Source: Salmonella enterica subsp. houtenae serovar Houten (GTDB lineage Bacteria; Pseudomonadota; Gammaproteobacteria; Enterobacterales; Enterobacteriaceae). Taken from it: a DNA stretch of 64,000 nucleotides. The position numbers and the translations under genes are program-made. How positions within the stretch are numbered: position 1 is the first letter of the stretch; every line of letters begins with the position of its first letter. The stretch spans positions 3,100,001 to 3,164,000 of the forward strand of contig LS483478.1 of assembly GCA_900478215.1 (NCBI GenBank), given 5' to 3'. Below the pieces are notes generated by a model. That model saw only the letters and a program-made list of their open reading frames with translations, did no database searches and was not told the DNA's origin. This document shows positions 63,273-64,000 of the stretch, piece by piece.

Positions 63273-63419
63273 TCAGTACGTCAGAACCTGGTACAGGCCA
63301 GACAACGCTGCGACAGTGGAAACCGCCAGCAGGAGCAAAAATATTTTCGCGCCCGTACTGTACCGGCACTTACCGGTGCGCTCCCGTCCGGTGGACATTC
63401 CCGCATATTCTTGCGTCAT
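63273..63419 (-). CDS. Small membrane protein of unknown function
   Basis: A 48-residue protein from the ATG at 63419 (MTQEYAGMSTGRERTGK), with GAGGAG 9 bases upstream and one transmembrane helix (AKIFLLLLAVSTVAALSGLY) near its C-terminus. The stop lies 1 base before the start of the LuxR-like gene, so the two were translationally coupled. I do not recognise the family; similar small membrane proteins accompany surface-regulator genes. Confidence 0.5.
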   Translation of the reverse strand: MTQEYAGMSTGRERTGKCRYSTGAKIFLLLLAVSTVAALSGLYQVLTY

Positions 63420-63785
63420 CAGATTGTTCTCCTCAGGCCATTGCCGGCCCGGCACTGCGCCAGCAACGGCAGCTTCGTATTGTGGAAACAACATGTCCGC
63501 ACCCTTTCGTGGGCCGGGAGCCATTCCATGTCTGTATTAAAAATGACGTCTGGCCCTGTCTGAACACAGCACTCTGACATCCTGTCCGGATCTGCTTTTC
63601 GGCTGTACAGGCCGCCAGCGCTCCTGGCAGTAAATTCTCCTGCCGCTGGGTAATTCTGTCCTGAGCGGAGTATGAAAAAACAAATAAAAACACAGTAATC
63701 ATTTGATTTATATATTTATTATGTAAATCCGTTCTTCCCTGAACAGACTTCTCTATGATTTAACAATATGAATCAGAACGTACGG
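63420..63785. other. Stretch between the small membrane protein and the recombinase
   Basis: No gene is well supported. A minus-strand frame at 63433-63702 has coding-like content (AQDRITQRQENLLPGALAAC, EKQIRTGCQSAVFRQGQTSF) after a short hydrophobic start, but lacks a ribosome-binding site, turns Cys/Arg-rich and ends abruptly. It may be a decayed gene that once fed into the small membrane protein frame. The part near 63700 is AT-rich and could hold a promoter. Confidence 0.35.
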
Positions 63786-64000
63786 TTACATCCGACGTTT
63801 TTTTCGCCATATTCCATGAAAGCGCCCGGCGTTACTTGCGGTGTATCTTACGGTGTGCTGAATATTCCTGTGCCCCAGATAGTCCTGGATGAGTCGTGTA
63901 TCAATCCCTTTGTCAGCAAGGGCGTAGCCGCAGGCATGTCGTAGCATATGAGGATGTGGCGCTATCGTTAATTCAGCCAGCCGCCCTGCCTCACGAAGAA
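63786..64000 (-). CDS. Tyrosine recombinase, FimB/FimE-like (C-terminal part, runs off the window)
   Basis: Reading from the window edge: LREAGRLAELTIAPHPHMLR, then HACGYALADKGIDTRLIQDY, LGHRNIQHTVRYTASNAGRF, HGIWRKKRRM and TAA at 63786. The HxxR box (HMLRH), the LGHR-IxHT box and the nucleophile Tyr in VRYTA match FimB/FimE, which invert the fim promoter switch. The N-terminal part and the first catalytic Arg lie outside the window. No other fimbrial gene is seen here. Confidence 0.85.
   Translation of the reverse strand, partial: LREAGRLAELTIAPHPHMLRHACGYALADKGIDTRLIQDYLGHRNIQHTVRYTASNAGRFHGIWRKKRRM

Noticed and set aside
63433..63702. An 89-codon minus-strand frame starting MITVFLFVFS
   Set aside because: No ribosome-binding site, Cys/Arg-rich tail of shadow type, and overlap with the stronger small-protein frame. 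Possible decayed gene, not called.
63541..64000. A fim-type invertible switch next to the recombinase
   Set aside because: I looked for short inverted repeats of the fim type and found none in the visible part; it may lie beyond the window.

Overview
The window is a stretch of enterobacterial chromosome, almost certainly Salmonella enterica. The block hut - ybhC - pgl - ybhA - modCBA - acrZ - modEF - galETKM - gpmA - aroG - ybgS - zitB - pnuC - nadA - tRNA(Lys/Val) - cpoB/pal/tol - cyd - suc - sdh - gltA - nei follows the E. coli K-12 order, read in the reverse direction. It also has Salmonella-type differences: a hut operon, a siderophore-type ABC pair between gpmA and aroG, no mngRAB between cydA and sucD, and a polysaccharide island beside nei. 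Gene assignments rest on recognising the proteins and their motifs; no database search was run.

Layout. 1-4.0 kb: histidine utilisation (hutU partial, hutC, hutG, hutI) with two HutC-like operators. 4.2-7.7 kb: the lipoprotein ybhC, a NanT-like MFS transporter and an IS66-family transposase remnant. 7.7-15 kb: pgl, ybhA, molybdate uptake modABC under a clear ModE box, acrZ, modE and modF. 15.1-20.4 kb: the Leloir operon galETKM with both gal operators, then gpmA with a Fur-like box. 20.5-23.5 kb: a FecCD-type permease and its ATPase without a binding protein, then aroG with a TyrR box. 23.8-27.1 kb: ybgS, zitB, pnuC and nadA with a NadR box. 27.2-28.1 kb: four tRNA-Lys and one tRNA-Val gene with three 72-bp repeats derived from a tRNA 3' end. 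28.2-33.7 kb: the Tol-Pal envelope system. 33.9-37.0 kb: cytochrome bd oxidase (cydABX-ybgE). 38.4-50.3 kb: TCA-cycle genes (sucABCD, sdhCDAB, gltA). 50.4-52.3 kb: abrB and nei.

52.6-62.3 kb is an AT-rich, single-direction eight-gene cluster: UDP-galactopyranose mutase, a GT2 enzyme, a GT4 enzyme, an ABC exporter (Wzm/Wzt type), a GlfT2-like galactofuranosyltransferase-like protein, another GT2 enzyme and a HAD-domain protein. An ops (RfaH-recruiting) element lies about 100 bp upstream of the first gene. Together these suggest an RfaH-controlled, ABC-exported, galactofuranose-containing surface glycan separate from the main O-antigen locus. This is the most interesting system in the window.

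62.5-64.0 kb holds a LuxR/response-regulator-like gene broken by one in-frame stop, a small membrane protein just upstream of it, and the C-terminal part of a FimB/FimE-like tyrosine recombinase at the window edge. This looks like a remnant of a fimbrial or phase-variation module.
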